Of a stretch of 46,992 nucleotides of DNA, positions 26,280-34,054 are shown one piece after another. A model generated the notes under the pieces. That model was not told the DNA's origin, ran no database searches, and saw nothing but the letters and a program-made list of their open reading frames with translations. Where the stretch lies: the NCBI GenBank assembly GCA_002451165.1, contig DKBH01000037.1, positions 1 to 46,992 of the forward strand, in the 5' to 3' direction. The translations under genes were made by a program, and so were the position numbers. Positions within the stretch are counted from its first letter, which is position 1. Each line of letters begins with the position of its first letter. Origin of the DNA: Nitrospiraceae bacterium UBA6905 (lineage in GTDB: Bacteria; Nitrospirota; Thermodesulfovibrionia; Thermodesulfovibrionales; UBA6898).

Positions 26280-26996
26280 CTACCTTCCTCTCCCGCTTTC
26301 CCCGTCCACAAAAAAGGGTTCGCACATGCCACTTATGCGATCTATGATCGCGCCGTCTACTCGGCCTATGAGCACATCAAAGTCATTGTTTGCGGTGATC
26401 GTCGTATGGCCTTTCCCCGCTCGCCACATCGAATATCTCTTATCGATCAATTCGAAAAGCCTCTCCTCGTTCCAGTCCGTAATTTTCTGTTTCCCGAAAT
26501 CGTCAAGGACCAGATATGGTATTCGCTGCGCGAGCATTTCTATTTCGAGCGGTTCACTGACCCCGAACTGTCGCATTCGCTGCAAGAGGCTCGGGACCGA
26601 TATCCTCACGCCCTGGATGCCCTCGTGCAATGCCCGAATCACTGAAGCCGTCGCAAGATGAGTTTTACCGGTTCCCCATGGCCCGAATAAAAAATAGCTC
26701 CCGTGAACGCTGCTGAGCGTGTCCAGGGCCTTTTCCTGTGTCAGATGCCTGGGTTTATATTTCTCAAATGTCATATGCCGGTCCTGGCCGACCTCGCTCA
26801 GTTTAAGCAGCTTTTCAAATTTCACCTGCTGCCTCCGCTCAAGTTCGCATTGACAGGGGATAGCTAACCCTTGCGGATGTTCCGCGGTTATTTCCACCCT
26901 GTACCCACTGTTGTTCTCGCAACCGTGAGGACAATCAGGTTCGGTATTTGGAGAAATCCTGAGCCCCTTTAGGTCCAGCACTTGTATTTGATCCAT
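26280..26996 (-). CDS. DnaC/IstB-like helicase-loader ATPase
   Basis: A 238-residue ATPase. The N-terminus has a zinc-binding-like set of cysteines (CPHGC...PCQC), typical of phage DnaC-type loaders. Walker A is FGPWGTGKTHLA near 105-115, Walker B is YLVLDDFGKQ, followed by ITANNDFDVL and RVDGAIIDRISGMCE, the sensor and arginine-finger region. It overlaps the upstream replication gene by 62 bp, and GGGGGCGCAG precedes its ATG. Together they form a DnaT/DnaC-like replication module. A 63-codon frame at 26134-26325 overlaps its 3' end and is not supported as a gene. Confidence 0.88.
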   Translation of the reverse strand: MDQIQVLDLKGLRISPNTEPDCPHGCENNSGYRVEITAEHPQGLAIPCQCELERRQQVKFEKLLKLSEVGQDRHMTFEKYKPRHLTQEKALDTLSSVHGSYFLFGPWGTGKTHLATASVIRALHEGIQGVRISVPSLLQRMRQFGVSEPLEIEMLAQRIPYLVLDDFGKQKITDWNEERLFELIDKRYSMWRAGKGHTTITANNDFDVLIGRVDGAIIDRISGMCEPFFVDGESGRGR

Positions 26997-27678
26997 CTGC
27001 GCCCCCTTTCAAAGCGAATAGTCCCTGCCAGGAATTAAAGATTGACTGCTCCAAAACTTTCTTCGGATCATTACCCTGTTCCCTGAGTTTGCTTAACTGT
27101 TCGATTGCTAAAGTGATAGCGTCTTCCGTCATTGGTTTCTTGATCTTCTGCCTCATTTGGACATATGCATCCCAGGTCTTAGGATCAATCCATTCAGGCA
27201 AGGAGAAATCCTTGCCTATATGTTTCTTTTTCTTTGAAGATGAAGATGAAGATGAAGATGAAGATGAAGATGAAGATGAAGGGGTTGATTTTTGCTTAAC
27301 CTGGGTGGTTGGAATTTGCTTAAGCAAAGCAGGATTTCCCCCCTGTTTTCCCGCATCAGATCGAATTTTTCGTAGATTCTCATCCCGTACCATGCGCCGC
27401 GAGTACAATGCACCATCCGATTCCCTCTTACTTGCCACACCATAGGTTAGAAGGGTGGTTATCGTGGTGGTTAGAATTTGCTTATCCAAACCGAGGGCCT
27501 GTGCAAGAGCCTCAATCGGCATCGGGAGGCCATTGAGCAGTAGCACGCCCCGCTCATTGCTCTCATGCATGAGGCACAAGATCTCGAACCATACACCCCG
27601 GTCGTGGTAGTTCAGGGCTTGGACTCCGGGATCCTTTCGCCAGTCGCCAGTGTAGAACTGGAAAGAGGGCAGTTTCAT
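26935..27678 (-). CDS. Phage-type replication (replisome organiser-like) protein with poly-Ser linker
   Basis: A 247-residue protein. The N-terminal 100 residues (SFQFYTGDWRKDPGVQALNY, GVWFEILCLMHES) match the DUF1376-type winged-helix domain of phage replication organisers. A poly-serine stretch of 15 residues, encoded by seven tandem hexamers at 27236-27277, forms a linker. The C-terminal 90 residues (WDAYVQMRQKIKKPMTEDAI, FNSWQGLFAL) match the DnaT/DnaD-like helicase-loader-interacting part. It is coupled to the DnaC-like gene, giving a complete origin-opening and helicase-loading pair. GAGGGAGGGG precedes the ATG. Confidence 0.8.
   Translation of the reverse strand: MKLPSFQFYTGDWRKDPGVQALNYHDRGVWFEILCLMHESNERGVLLLNGLPMPIEALAQALGLDKQILTTTITTLLTYGVASKRESDGALYSRRMVRDENLRKIRSDAGKQGGNPALLKQIPTTQVKQKSTPSSSSSSSSSSSSSSSKKKKHIGKDFSLPEWIDPKTWDAYVQMRQKIKKPMTEDAITLAIEQLSKLREQGNDPKKVLEQSIFNSWQGLFALKGGADGSNTSAGPKGAQDFSKYRT
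27236..27277. repeat. Hexanucleotide microsatellite (GAAGAT)x7
   Basis: Seven perfect tandem GAAGAT units. On the coding (minus) strand each unit adds two serines, so copy-number change alters linker length without shifting frame. Confidence 0.95.
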
Positions 27679-27680
27679 GA

Positions 27681-27986
27681 CTAACCCCTCCCTCCTTTCA
27701 GGGTGAAGATCATTGCTCGTGCAGACTTTATGCCATTTAGTACATCGAGCGCCCCTATTGGCAAGTTTTGGTAGATTTCCTCCAGGCTCTTTCTGACATC
27801 TCCATAGACACAGTACTGAACGCGCTGCCGTGAGTTCTGCTGTGGAAGGACTTTGTGTTCTTTCGCAATGAATAGACCGGTGAGGGTTGAATCTTCGGTG
27901 ATAAAAGGTTTGCCTTCATTACCATCCAGTGTAGCGTTCTCTGTGATGAAGGTATCGTCCTGCTCCTGAGACTTGTTCTTGGTCAT
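27681..27986 (-). CDS. Hypothetical island protein
   Basis: A 101-residue protein I do not recognise. It contains two copies of a short motif (DTFITENATLDG and KPFITEDSTLTG) in its first 40 residues, then a helical C-terminal half ending FTLKGGRG. GGAGGATAAC precedes the ATG. It ends 2 bp before the replication-protein gene starts, so the two are co-transcribed; an accessory or regulatory role in replication is possible but unproven. Confidence 0.6.
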   Translation of the reverse strand: MTKNKSQEQDDTFITENATLDGNEGKPFITEDSTLTGLFIAKEHKVLPQQNSRQRVQYCVYGDVRKSLEEIYQNLPIGALDVLNGIKSARAMIFTLKGGRG

Positions 27987-28060
27987 TGTTATCCTCCATA
28001 TCTATCGAGTTAGAAAAACTATTACAGTTTTATTATCGTCCGGTTGATAGGGAGAATTTC

Positions 28061-28087
28061 GTAATCGAATAATAATTCTTCGATTAC
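28061..28087. promoter_or_regulatory. Palindrome, possible operator of the replication operon
   Basis: Perfect 9-bp arms GTAATCGAA/TTCGATTAC around a 9-nt AT-rich spacer. It lies about 75 bp upstream of the gene starting at 27986 and 27 bp downstream of the gene ending at 28114. It could be an operator or a weak terminator. Confidence 0.45.
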
Positions 28088-28113
28088 CAAGTTAATATCT
28101 GCTATGGGGAAAG

Positions 28114-28929
28114 TTATCTGACGAAGAAAATGTTTGGCAGCTTATTTGGTTTGCAATACTGGCGAACAACTGAAGGTTTGAGATCGAACAGCTTAGAAAC
28201 AATATAATCTGCAAGGGTTGCCGCTTTCAGGCAGGCTGTATCCATATCCTTCAGGATTGCATCTGCCTGCTCAGGAGAAGGTTTTAGAAATGCATAGGGA
28301 GCGTTAACCATTAATGCTCGTACGATTGGCTTTAGTGTATTTATGTTATTAATCTTGCTTAGGTCTCGGCTTTGAATTTCATCGTAATACATGCGTCGAG
28401 CTAATGCCACCCAGCCTTTAGCTGGATCATTTCGCTGATGCCCTATGTAGACTAAGCTGCTGCCAATTTCCTTCATATTATCTTGTGCCTTACGCTGGAT
28501 ATCCTCGTCAGTATTTCTTTTTTCCTCTTGCCATCGGGCCATCTTCTGTTGAGCTAATGGGAGGGATAGAATCTCGTAACCAAACAGCTTGATTACTTCA
28601 AAAAAAAGTTCGTCCGGCACATCTTCATCGTTCCCTGAGAAAAGAAGCGCCCTAAGTTTCTCCTCTTCATCTACACTCTGTAATAGAGCGTGCACAGTCT
28701 CTGGGTCGTTGACCACCTGTTGCACCTGTTCCCTCCAAGCCAGTGCATGATTGCACTCTCCGGCGGCATCAACAGGACAATCATCAAGACGCCTTCTTGA
28801 TGGACGGTTCATATGGCATTTGACAGGTTTGTCTGGACATTTTGGTGCAATGGTAAGGTAAGGTCTGAGTTGCCCAGATGCGAGATCAACGAATCCCTTT
28901 TTCTTGGTTTTTTCCTTTTTCTTTTTCAT
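28114..28929 (-). CDS. Hypothetical phage-like protein
   Basis: A 271-residue protein of unknown family. It starts with a lysine-rich tail (MKKKKEKTKKKGF), continues with a four-cysteine cluster (CPDKPVKCH, DDCPVDAAGECNHALAW) that probably binds zinc, and then a long helical region. The ATG at 28929 is favoured by AGAAGGT upstream over the in-frame 28962. It sits between the replication module and the terminase-small-subunit-like gene on the same strand. DNA binding is plausible from the basic tail and zinc cluster, but is only an inference. Confidence 0.6.
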   Translation of the reverse strand: MKKKKEKTKKKGFVDLASGQLRPYLTIAPKCPDKPVKCHMNRPSRRRLDDCPVDAAGECNHALAWREQVQQVVNDPETVHALLQSVDEEEKLRALLFSGNDEDVPDELFFEVIKLFGYEILSLPLAQQKMARWQEEKRNTDEDIQRKAQDNMKEIGSSLVYIGHQRNDPAKGWVALARRMYYDEIQSRDLSKINNINTLKPIVRALMVNAPYAFLKPSPEQADAILKDMDTACLKAATLADYIVSKLFDLKPSVVRQYCKPNKLPNIFFVR

Positions 28930-29029
28930 ACCTTCTACTCTCAACTGAAAAATGCTGCTCACTCACAATCAAAATAAATTACTTCTGTGTGTGCATTTAC
29001 CCTCTTTTCACCCTCTATCTGTCTCTAAT

Positions 29030-29311
29030 CTAATCAGCCAAGCCTGTAATATTGACGACTACTCCGGCATGACTATTAGCGCCTTCAATCTTGGTAGGCA
29101 TCATCTTGGCGACCAGCGGATAGAAGCTGTTTGGGTTCTTCTTCGCCCAGGCAACAAGACCCTCGATGCCGCCCATCTCCTCAAAGGCGTTCCAGAATGC
29201 CTGTTTGACATCAGCCTGCAATATATTCTTAGATCCTTTCGGCCGACCTTTGCCCATGTTAGTCAGGTTCATGATCCTCTTCTCTTTAATAAGTTCGCCG
29301 TTTTGATCCAT
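29030..29311 (-). CDS. Phage terminase small-subunit-like protein
   Basis: A 93-residue protein. After a short start it reads KGRPKGSKNILQADVKQAF, a GRPKG AT-hook-like DNA-binding opening, followed by EEMGGIEGLVAWAKKNP and FYPLVAKMMP. This arrangement is typical of small phage proteins encoded beside terminases. No large terminase is nearby, so it may serve another DNA-binding role in this island. CGGAGGTGAGTT precedes the ATG. A small palindrome CTCAT-T-ATGAG lies just upstream at 29335-29345. Confidence 0.6.
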   Translation of the reverse strand: MDQNGELIKEKRIMNLTNMGKGRPKGSKNILQADVKQAFWNAFEEMGGIEGLVAWAKKNPNSFYPLVAKMMPTKIEGANSHAGVVVNITGLAD

Positions 29312-29449
29312 AACTCACCTCCGCATATGATGATCTCATTATGAGGAAATATCGTTGATATATCAAGGGGTTATATGACCAATTATACGATGTCTGCAAT
29401 TAATCTATATTTGGAAATGATATACATGGACTAATAGAGAGGTCTTAAG

Positions 29450-29627
29450 ATGGCAGATTGTTCAATTCTCTTGGTATATTGGACAACAGCTCTGATAACG
29501 GAAGTCTACTCGATACAATCTGTGGAAAGATATTTTGGAATAAAATTTAAAAAAATCATATGATGAGATTGCAAGTATTGCCTATGATCTTTTTGAAAAC
29601 AAGCACCGTTCAGAGTGTGGCTTTTAG
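29450..29627 (+). pseudogene. Small ORF split by a frameshift at an A7 run
   Basis: ATG 29450 (behind GAGAGG) opens a 37-codon frame ending just after seven As at 29549-29555. Skipping one base there joins it to a frame reading KKSYDEIASIAYDLFENK that stops at 29625-29627. Together they make a protein-like sequence of about 60 residues (SIQSVERYFGIKFKK into SYDEIASIAYDLFENK). A homopolymer indel, real or from sequencing, is the simplest explanation. The family is not recognised. Its end overlaps the convergent gene at 29610. Confidence 0.35.
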
Positions 29628-29933
29628 CATCCGCACCTTGTCTCTGCTACCTTTAAAAAAATGGGAAACTTGCTCAAGAAACTCTTCTAACTTGCACAGA
29701 TCACGATACATTTCTTCCTGACCCATGGATACCGCTGTTTTTTTGATATCGATCTCATAGGCGTTTGCAAGCACTGCGATCTCTGTTAATCTGTGTAGGG
29801 CATCAAACATGTTATCATCGGCAGCGGTAAGTCCATAGTTATTGGAGGGGACTTGTTTATCCTCAAGTGCTTTCCTGAGTGCTGGAAAAGGCCCCCACTT
29901 GCGTTCGCGGTACTCTTCTGTTGTGAGGCTCAT
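29610..29933 (-). CDS. Hypothetical protein
   Basis: A 107-residue helical protein of unknown family (MSLTTEEYRERKWGPFPALR, ADDNMFDALHRLTEIAVLAN). The start at 29933 is preferred because GGAGGTG lies 6 bases upstream; the longer frame would begin inside that ribosome binding site. It appears to be a single gene, separated from neighbours by AT-rich DNA and facing the iteron-like repeats at 30179-30242. Confidence 0.6.
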   Translation of the reverse strand: MSLTTEEYRERKWGPFPALRKALEDKQVPSNNYGLTAADDNMFDALHRLTEIAVLANAYEIDIKKTAVSMGQEEMYRDLCKLEEFLEQVSHFFKGSRDKVRMLKATL

Positions 29934-30178
29934 ACTTCGCACCTCCATATCGGTCCTGAGTTCGTGAAACTAACTTTTTTTGGGCGCGTTTGTCTTTTCG
30001 TAATTATATGAGCACTTGAAAAGTCCGTCAAGGGAAATAGGCTAAACTAAAAATGGTTCGTGAATTTCAGGGTTAAGACTGCTTTCCAGTTTTTCGATCA
30101 ACTTGCAGGTGTTCCTCTCCGCTGCAAACTCAATACTGGCAAGGCTTTGAGACCTGTTAGGAAGCCGTTGCATATTCC

Positions 30179-30242
30179 TTTGCATTTCTTAGCAAAATTC
30201 TTTGCATTTTCTTAGCAAATTTCCTTGCACTTGGCCAGCAAA
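30179..30242. repeat. Three tandem TTTGC-N-GCAAA palindromic repeats
   Basis: Imperfect inverted-repeat units start at 30179, 30201 and 30224, a 22-23 bp period of about two helical turns. Arms are TTTGC/GCAAA in the first two and TTGC/GCAA in the third. They lie in a 425-bp gene-free region between divergent genes. This suggests a cooperative operator or replication iterons; no other feature was seen in 29949-30358. Confidence 0.75.
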
Positions 30243-30358
30243 TGAAGTGAGCAGGGGATCAGTATTCATTTGGAGGATGTTTATTATACATATACATTCC
30301 CTGCGATAGGTAAGGATCGGACCTGGCCGGACCTTGCAAGAATGCAGTAAAATGCTAC

Positions 30359-30748
30359 ATGGCATCCTCAACCAAGAAGAAAAAGAAGCTAAATCCTTTC
30401 CAGTGGGTAGTTGAGCCTATCATGGATGAACCAAGCTATCTGCAAAAATCCATGTTTGGATGTCAAGCCTGTTATCTTCATGGGCGGTTGGTTCTGTTAC
30501 TTACTTCAGGGGCAGAGCCTTGGAATGGATTATTGATTCCAACAGACCATCAGTTCCATGATGCTATCTGCAAGGACTTCAAAACAGTGAAACAGCATTC
30601 TGTCCTGAAAAAATGGCTTTACTTGTCGGAAGCATCCGAGGACTTTGAATCTGAGGCTGCTGGTGTTGTAGAGGCAATAAGAATAAATGACGAAAGATTT
30701 GGGGTTGAGCCTAAGGAGCGGGTTAAGAGGAAATCAAAGAAGCAATGA
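30359..30748 (+). CDS. Conserved hypothetical protein (TfoX/YjbR-like appearance)
   Basis: A 129-residue protein with a lysine-rich start (ASSTKKKKKLNPFQWVV) and a core SMFGCQACYLHGRLVLLLTS followed by LKKWLYLSEASEDFE. The order, a Phe-Gly-Cys core strand then a late Trp-Leu motif, resembles small TfoX-N or MmcQ/YjbR-type domains, but similarity is weak and I do not assign a function. No Shine-Dalgarno is visible. It and the next gene are on the plus strand, opposite to most of the island. Confidence 0.6.
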   Translation: MASSTKKKKKLNPFQWVVEPIMDEPSYLQKSMFGCQACYLHGRLVLLLTSGAEPWNGLLIPTDHQFHDAICKDFKTVKQHSVLKKWLYLSEASEDFESEAAGVVEAIRINDERFGVEPKERVKRKSKKQ

Positions 30749-30978
30749 TCTTCACAAATCTCAAAGGCAACCCAAAGTGTAAAAGTCTATTTATTACCCT
30801 TCAAGCTATGCAAGTAAAGTCTCAAATCTTTCCTATGGATCTCACTTCTCAAAAGATCGAAACTATTGTATGTTATTACCAGAATTTATCTGACTAACAT
30901 TACAAAGAGAGTATCCGCAGGAAACTAACTAATAACTGGTTGGACAGACATCGAGCCTTCCATAGAAAAGGGGCCTCT

Positions 30979-31752
30979 GTGGAGAATATTAGATCCTTTC
31001 TGTCTTGGAATAAGAACTACGCTGCAATCAATAGGGAAGAGAGAAATCTCGCAGCTGTTCTCTACCATGTCCTGTTGCTCAAAGACAACCTCAACAGTTT
31101 TCTGGAGTATATCGAATGCCCTTTCAAGGTAGATCCCCTGGAAATGGGCATGTACTTCGAATATGCTTTCATTCGTGACTTGTGGTTTCAGATACATGAC
31201 AACGAGAAGAGACGCGAGTTGATTCTGACTTTGCTCAAACCCAGGAATGAGAGTGAACTCACTACTCTCAGCACTTTCGAGTTCAACAAGTTCTTCGGCG
31301 CCGTCCCACAGCCTTCCGCGAAGTACATTCAGAGTCCAGGCAATTGGAGTCTGACTAAGTATCACAATACCATAACGGTCAATGACGAGTTTCTGAAGGT
31401 TTGCAGGTTCAAGTGGTCCTTCAATGCGAAGCCAGACATCGTGATTCATTCCTCGCGAGGAGAAGCTGTCTGTATTGAGGCAAAGTTAGAATCAATGGAG
31501 GGTCGCTATCCCCAGAAACCAAGCGAGGTGGCCATTTTCAAAGCCCGAGGGGTGAACTCTGTTGGACAAACAGAACTCCAAGAATACCTGATGAGGACAC
31601 TTCTTGGGATCAACACGCAATTCGTCTTTCTCGTGAACAAAGCTAACCATCATTCGTCCTCGCACCAAGTCATACACTGGAAGGACATGTTCCGCATCTT
31701 GGATATCAGCGGAATACCTTCTTTCATGCACGAAATCATTGAGGGTCTTTGA
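30979..31752 (+). CDS. PD-(D/E)XK nuclease-like protein
   Basis: A 258-residue protein. The C-terminal half has the core of a restriction-endonuclease-like fold: NAKPDIVIHSSRGEAVCIEAKLES, where D (about residue 155) and E-x-K give the PD-(D/E)XK triad, followed by QTELQEYLMRTLLG as the supporting helix. The N-terminal half is helical (FLSWNKNYAAINREERNLA). GTG 30979 is chosen since AAAAGGGG lies 6 bases upstream; TTG 30940 is in frame. It is a lone candidate nuclease among island cargo, so a role in phage defence or DNA processing is an inference. Confidence 0.6.
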   Translation: MENIRSFLSWNKNYAAINREERNLAAVLYHVLLLKDNLNSFLEYIECPFKVDPLEMGMYFEYAFIRDLWFQIHDNEKRRELILTLLKPRNESELTTLSTFEFNKFFGAVPQPSAKYIQSPGNWSLTKYHNTITVNDEFLKVCRFKWSFNAKPDIVIHSSRGEAVCIEAKLESMEGRYPQKPSEVAIFKARGVNSVGQTELQEYLMRTLLGINTQFVFLVNKANHHSSSHQVIHWKDMFRILDISGIPSFMHEIIEGL

Positions 31753-31827
31753 GTTCATGGGAAATAGCAAAAAAATTGTTAATTAGTATTTCATGTCATT
31801 CGTGTGCGGGACCTGGAGGGAACCGAA

Positions 31828-31893
31828 AGGGGCAAGGGGTATTTTTCAAAAGAGGTGTGTACGGGGGTCTTTAGGATAAGTATTGTTTTTTTG
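31828..31893 (+). repeat. Dispersed island repeat R1
   Basis: Divergent copy of a roughly 65-bp element also at 34177-34242 (R2) and 36100-36163 (R3). Shared landmarks are a G-rich start (AAGGGGTATTTTTC), AGGTGT, GGGGG, and the ending ATAAGTATTGTTTTT. It lies directly beyond the stop of the minus-strand gene at 31904. Confidence 0.75.
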
Positions 31894-31903
31894 TGTCGAT
31901 GTC

Positions 31904-32833
31904 TTATTTTGGCCAGTCTGAGTAAAGTTCACCGCCGTTTTGATCCACATATTTATAGATAACTCCACTGCTTGGAGCACCATCAGTCCGTAGATTATTT
32001 GATCTGGTTTGCATGGCGCGTTTATATTCAGTGATCATATTGATAACTTCCTGTGCAGTCCCCTCCCTATATATTTTTTCGTAGCGCTGTCTTATTCCAT
32101 CAGTTTGCTGTTGAATCCAGTGTTTCAGATATCCTTTCCTAATGATTTCATCAAAATCAGGATGTGCAGCTTTTATAGCTTCAAAGTGTTGTCTTTCTTG
32201 CTCATTTATGTCTGTATGCGGTTGTTCCGGCATCGGTGTGGTGTCAATCCCGAGTTCCTGTAAGTATTGGTCACCTTTTGATTGAGTCGTTGGCTCTTGT
32301 GTGATAATGCCTAATTCTTCGAGATATTTATCTGCATTGTTCGCTGGAATTCCATTTCCCATCCTTGGCAAACCTTCTTGATTCGATGGAATTTCAGTTT
32401 TAGTTGTTGGCGTACTCTCGGTGATTCTCATCTCTTTCCTATGTTGGAGTATTGCTAAAACCTCTAAGATCAAGAATAAGGATGTAACGCCGATTGATAT
32501 ATTTCGCCACACATTTGATTTTTTTGTCGTAATATGAAAAGTAATCCAAGGAATTAATGGCACTAAACATAATCCCATCGCTAAACCTAAAGTATAGGCC
32601 CAATACTGCGCCGGTCGAAATACAAATATCAAGGAGAGCAGAAATAAGGCAAATAATAAGATATCGGGCAGTTTACTTTGAGATTCTCTTTTTTGATGCA
32701 GTAAGGCCGCTGAGGTTGCAGTTTCTTGCGTATGTTGATAAGAAGTAGTCTGCTTATTAAGCCATTCCTTACAATGTTTACATTTAATCGCATCATCCTG
32801 TATCTGCTCAGAACAAAAAGGGCATCTTCTCAT
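31904..32833 (-). CDS. Zinc-ribbon membrane protein with DUF4124-like tail
   Basis: A 309-residue protein. A zinc ribbon at the N-terminus (CPFCSEQIQDDAIKCKHCK) is followed by three predicted membrane helices (about residues 54-75, 78-100 and 110-135), a low-complexity linker with two copies of KYLEELGI/QYLQELGI, a helical region, and a terminal IYKYVDQNGGELYSDWP that resembles the DUF4124 motif. ATG 32833 follows TGGAGGCTTCAGT. It is the last gene of a four-gene zinc-ribbon operon. Function unknown; topology suggests an envelope protein with a cytosolic zinc finger. Confidence 0.7.
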   Translation of the reverse strand: MRRCPFCSEQIQDDAIKCKHCKEWLNKQTTSYQHTQETATSAALLHQKRESQSKLPDILLFALFLLSLIFVFRPAQYWAYTLGLAMGLCLVPLIPWITFHITTKKSNVWRNISIGVTSLFLILEVLAILQHRKEMRITESTPTTKTEIPSNQEGLPRMGNGIPANNADKYLEELGIITQEPTTQSKGDQYLQELGIDTTPMPEQPHTDINEQERQHFEAIKAAHPDFDEIIRKGYLKHWIQQQTDGIRQRYEKIYREGTAQEVINMITEYKRAMQTRSNNLRTDGAPSSGVIYKYVDQNGGELYSDWPK

Positions 32834-32891
32834 ACTGAAGCCTCCAGTCAAATCATCATCCATTTGGTTCATTTCAATGGTATCGGTATTG

Positions 32892-33170
32892 TTAGGAATA
32901 GTCTTTCTTTTTAATGATATAACTATATAGGAGTTGTATCACCACAGCCAATACGCCCCCCAAAATTACCATAATAGCGATAGGAGGGTTAATTATGAAC
33001 ATAAATACGCTAAACACTACCCCCAGAACGATTTTCCGCCAGTTCTCTTTAGGAGGATTAGAAAATAAATGTTGTTGGTTATCAGGCTGCTTATTCAGCC
33101 ACTCCTTGCAGTGCCTACATTTGACCGCTTCTTTCTGAATGAGTTCACTGCAAAAAGGACATTTCTTCAT
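32892..33170 (-). CDS. Small zinc-ribbon membrane protein
   Basis: A 92-residue protein consisting of a zinc ribbon (CPFCSELIQKEAVKCRHCK, then EWLNKQ) and two closely spaced hydrophobic helices (VLGVVFSVFMFIINPPIAIM and VILGGVLAVVIQLLYSYII). Its ribbon is closely related to those of the flanking genes at 31904 and 33926, indicating duplication within the operon. It begins 15 bp after the preceding gene stops. Function unknown. Confidence 0.65.
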   Translation of the reverse strand: MKKCPFCSELIQKEAVKCRHCKEWLNKQPDNQQHLFSNPPKENWRKIVLGVVFSVFMFIINPPIAIMVILGGVLAVVIQLLYSYIIKKKDYS

Positions 33171-33185
33171 AAATAGCTCTCTGGG

Positions 33186-33929
33186 TTACGCCATGTATTT
33201 ATCAATAAGCTCTTTGCGTCTCTGGTCATATTCATTCTGTGTGATTAGACCTCGGTCCAATAACTGTTTCAACTTGGTCATTTTCACTTCCACTTCAGTT
33301 ATTGAATCACTCGATTTGGCTACTTTGGGAATACTCTGCGCTGCTGGCTGTTTAGACCATCTGGATGCGACAAATGGCCGCTCTTTTGTTTTTGATAGTG
33401 CTGCGTGTGTTCCTAATTGATGGTCTATTACCTCTGCGCAAATTGGGCATTTTGTCGACAACTTAGGAATCATCTCATCACAATGAGGGCAGAGGATTTT
33501 ATTCGGATTATCTTCGATATGAGTATTCCCTTTTTCTTGGCAAGCCTCTTTAGAATCGGGAAATCGCTTTAGAAAATAACCGAGCAGAAAATCTGCTCTC
33601 TGTTTGTTGCCCATCTTTCGATTGAATATGATATCGCTGTGCAAGTTACTGGCTGTTTGGTCAACAGAATACGTTTTTAACTCAGATTCGTTTGCTTGAA
33701 AACCGCAGTTACACGACGATGCGCTATTTTTTGACAAACATTCAGGACATATCCATAAGAGGGAACTGTCAGAGTTTGCCTTCTTATTCAGTGACGCATT
33801 TTTATTACTTTTTTTGTTGGTTGGCAGATATCCGGTCGGGGGTTGTCCCTTCCTTTGACCACAAATACAAACAATCAAATAATATTCATTCATGTAGCCG
33901 CAGTTCGGGCATTTCCAATTATCATTCAT
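33186..33929 (-). CDS. Multi-zinc-ribbon protein with C-terminal SHOCT domain
   Basis: A 247-residue soluble protein. Three zinc-ribbon units are visible: CPNCGYMNEYYLIVCICG, CPECLSKNSASSCNCG and CPHCDEMIPKLSTKCPIC. The C-terminal 35 residues (KLKQLLDRGLITQNEYDQRR) are a SHOCT oligomerisation motif. Its start overlaps the stop of the 42-residue zinc-ribbon gene (ATGA at 33926-33929). The domain set suggests an adaptor that assembles with the neighbouring zinc-ribbon membrane proteins. Confidence 0.72.
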   Translation of the reverse strand: MNDNWKCPNCGYMNEYYLIVCICGQRKGQPPTGYLPTNKKSNKNASLNKKANSDSSLLWICPECLSKNSASSCNCGFQANESELKTYSVDQTASNLHSDIIFNRKMGNKQRADFLLGYFLKRFPDSKEACQEKGNTHIEDNPNKILCPHCDEMIPKLSTKCPICAEVIDHQLGTHAALSKTKERPFVASRWSKQPAAQSIPKVAKSSDSITEVEVKMTKLKQLLDRGLITQNEYDQRRKELIDKYMA

Positions 33930-34054
33930 GTTTTTCGATAATTTTCCAGTGACTTAAAGGATTTTATTGGGAGAGTCGCGAGCCTTTTTTTACAAAATCT
34001 GCACTTTACTGCATCATCCTGTATCTGCTCAGAACAAAAAGGGCATCTATTCAT
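33926..34054 (-). CDS. 42-residue zinc-ribbon protein
   Basis: A short gene with ATG at 34054 whose product starts MNRCPFCSEQIQDDAVKCRF and continues CKKRLATLPIKS. The four-cysteine ribbon is nearly identical to that of the 31904 gene, and about 38 bp of DNA at 34012-34049 is almost identical to 32791-32828. Its TGA overlaps the next start (33929), supporting real coupled translation. The ribosome binding site is weak. It may be a truncated duplicate that lost the membrane part. Confidence 0.55.
   Translation of the reverse strand: MNRCPFCSEQIQDDAVKCRFCKKRLATLPIKSFKSLENYRKT

Noticed and set aside
26134..26325. 63-codon minus-strand frame overlapping the DnaC-like gene end
   Set aside because: No ribosome binding site or family; it could be a decayed gene, but the support is too thin.
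27089..27445. Acidic 118-codon plus-strand frame
   Set aside because: Antisense shadow of the poly-Ser region; its Glu/Asp run comes from the microsatellite.
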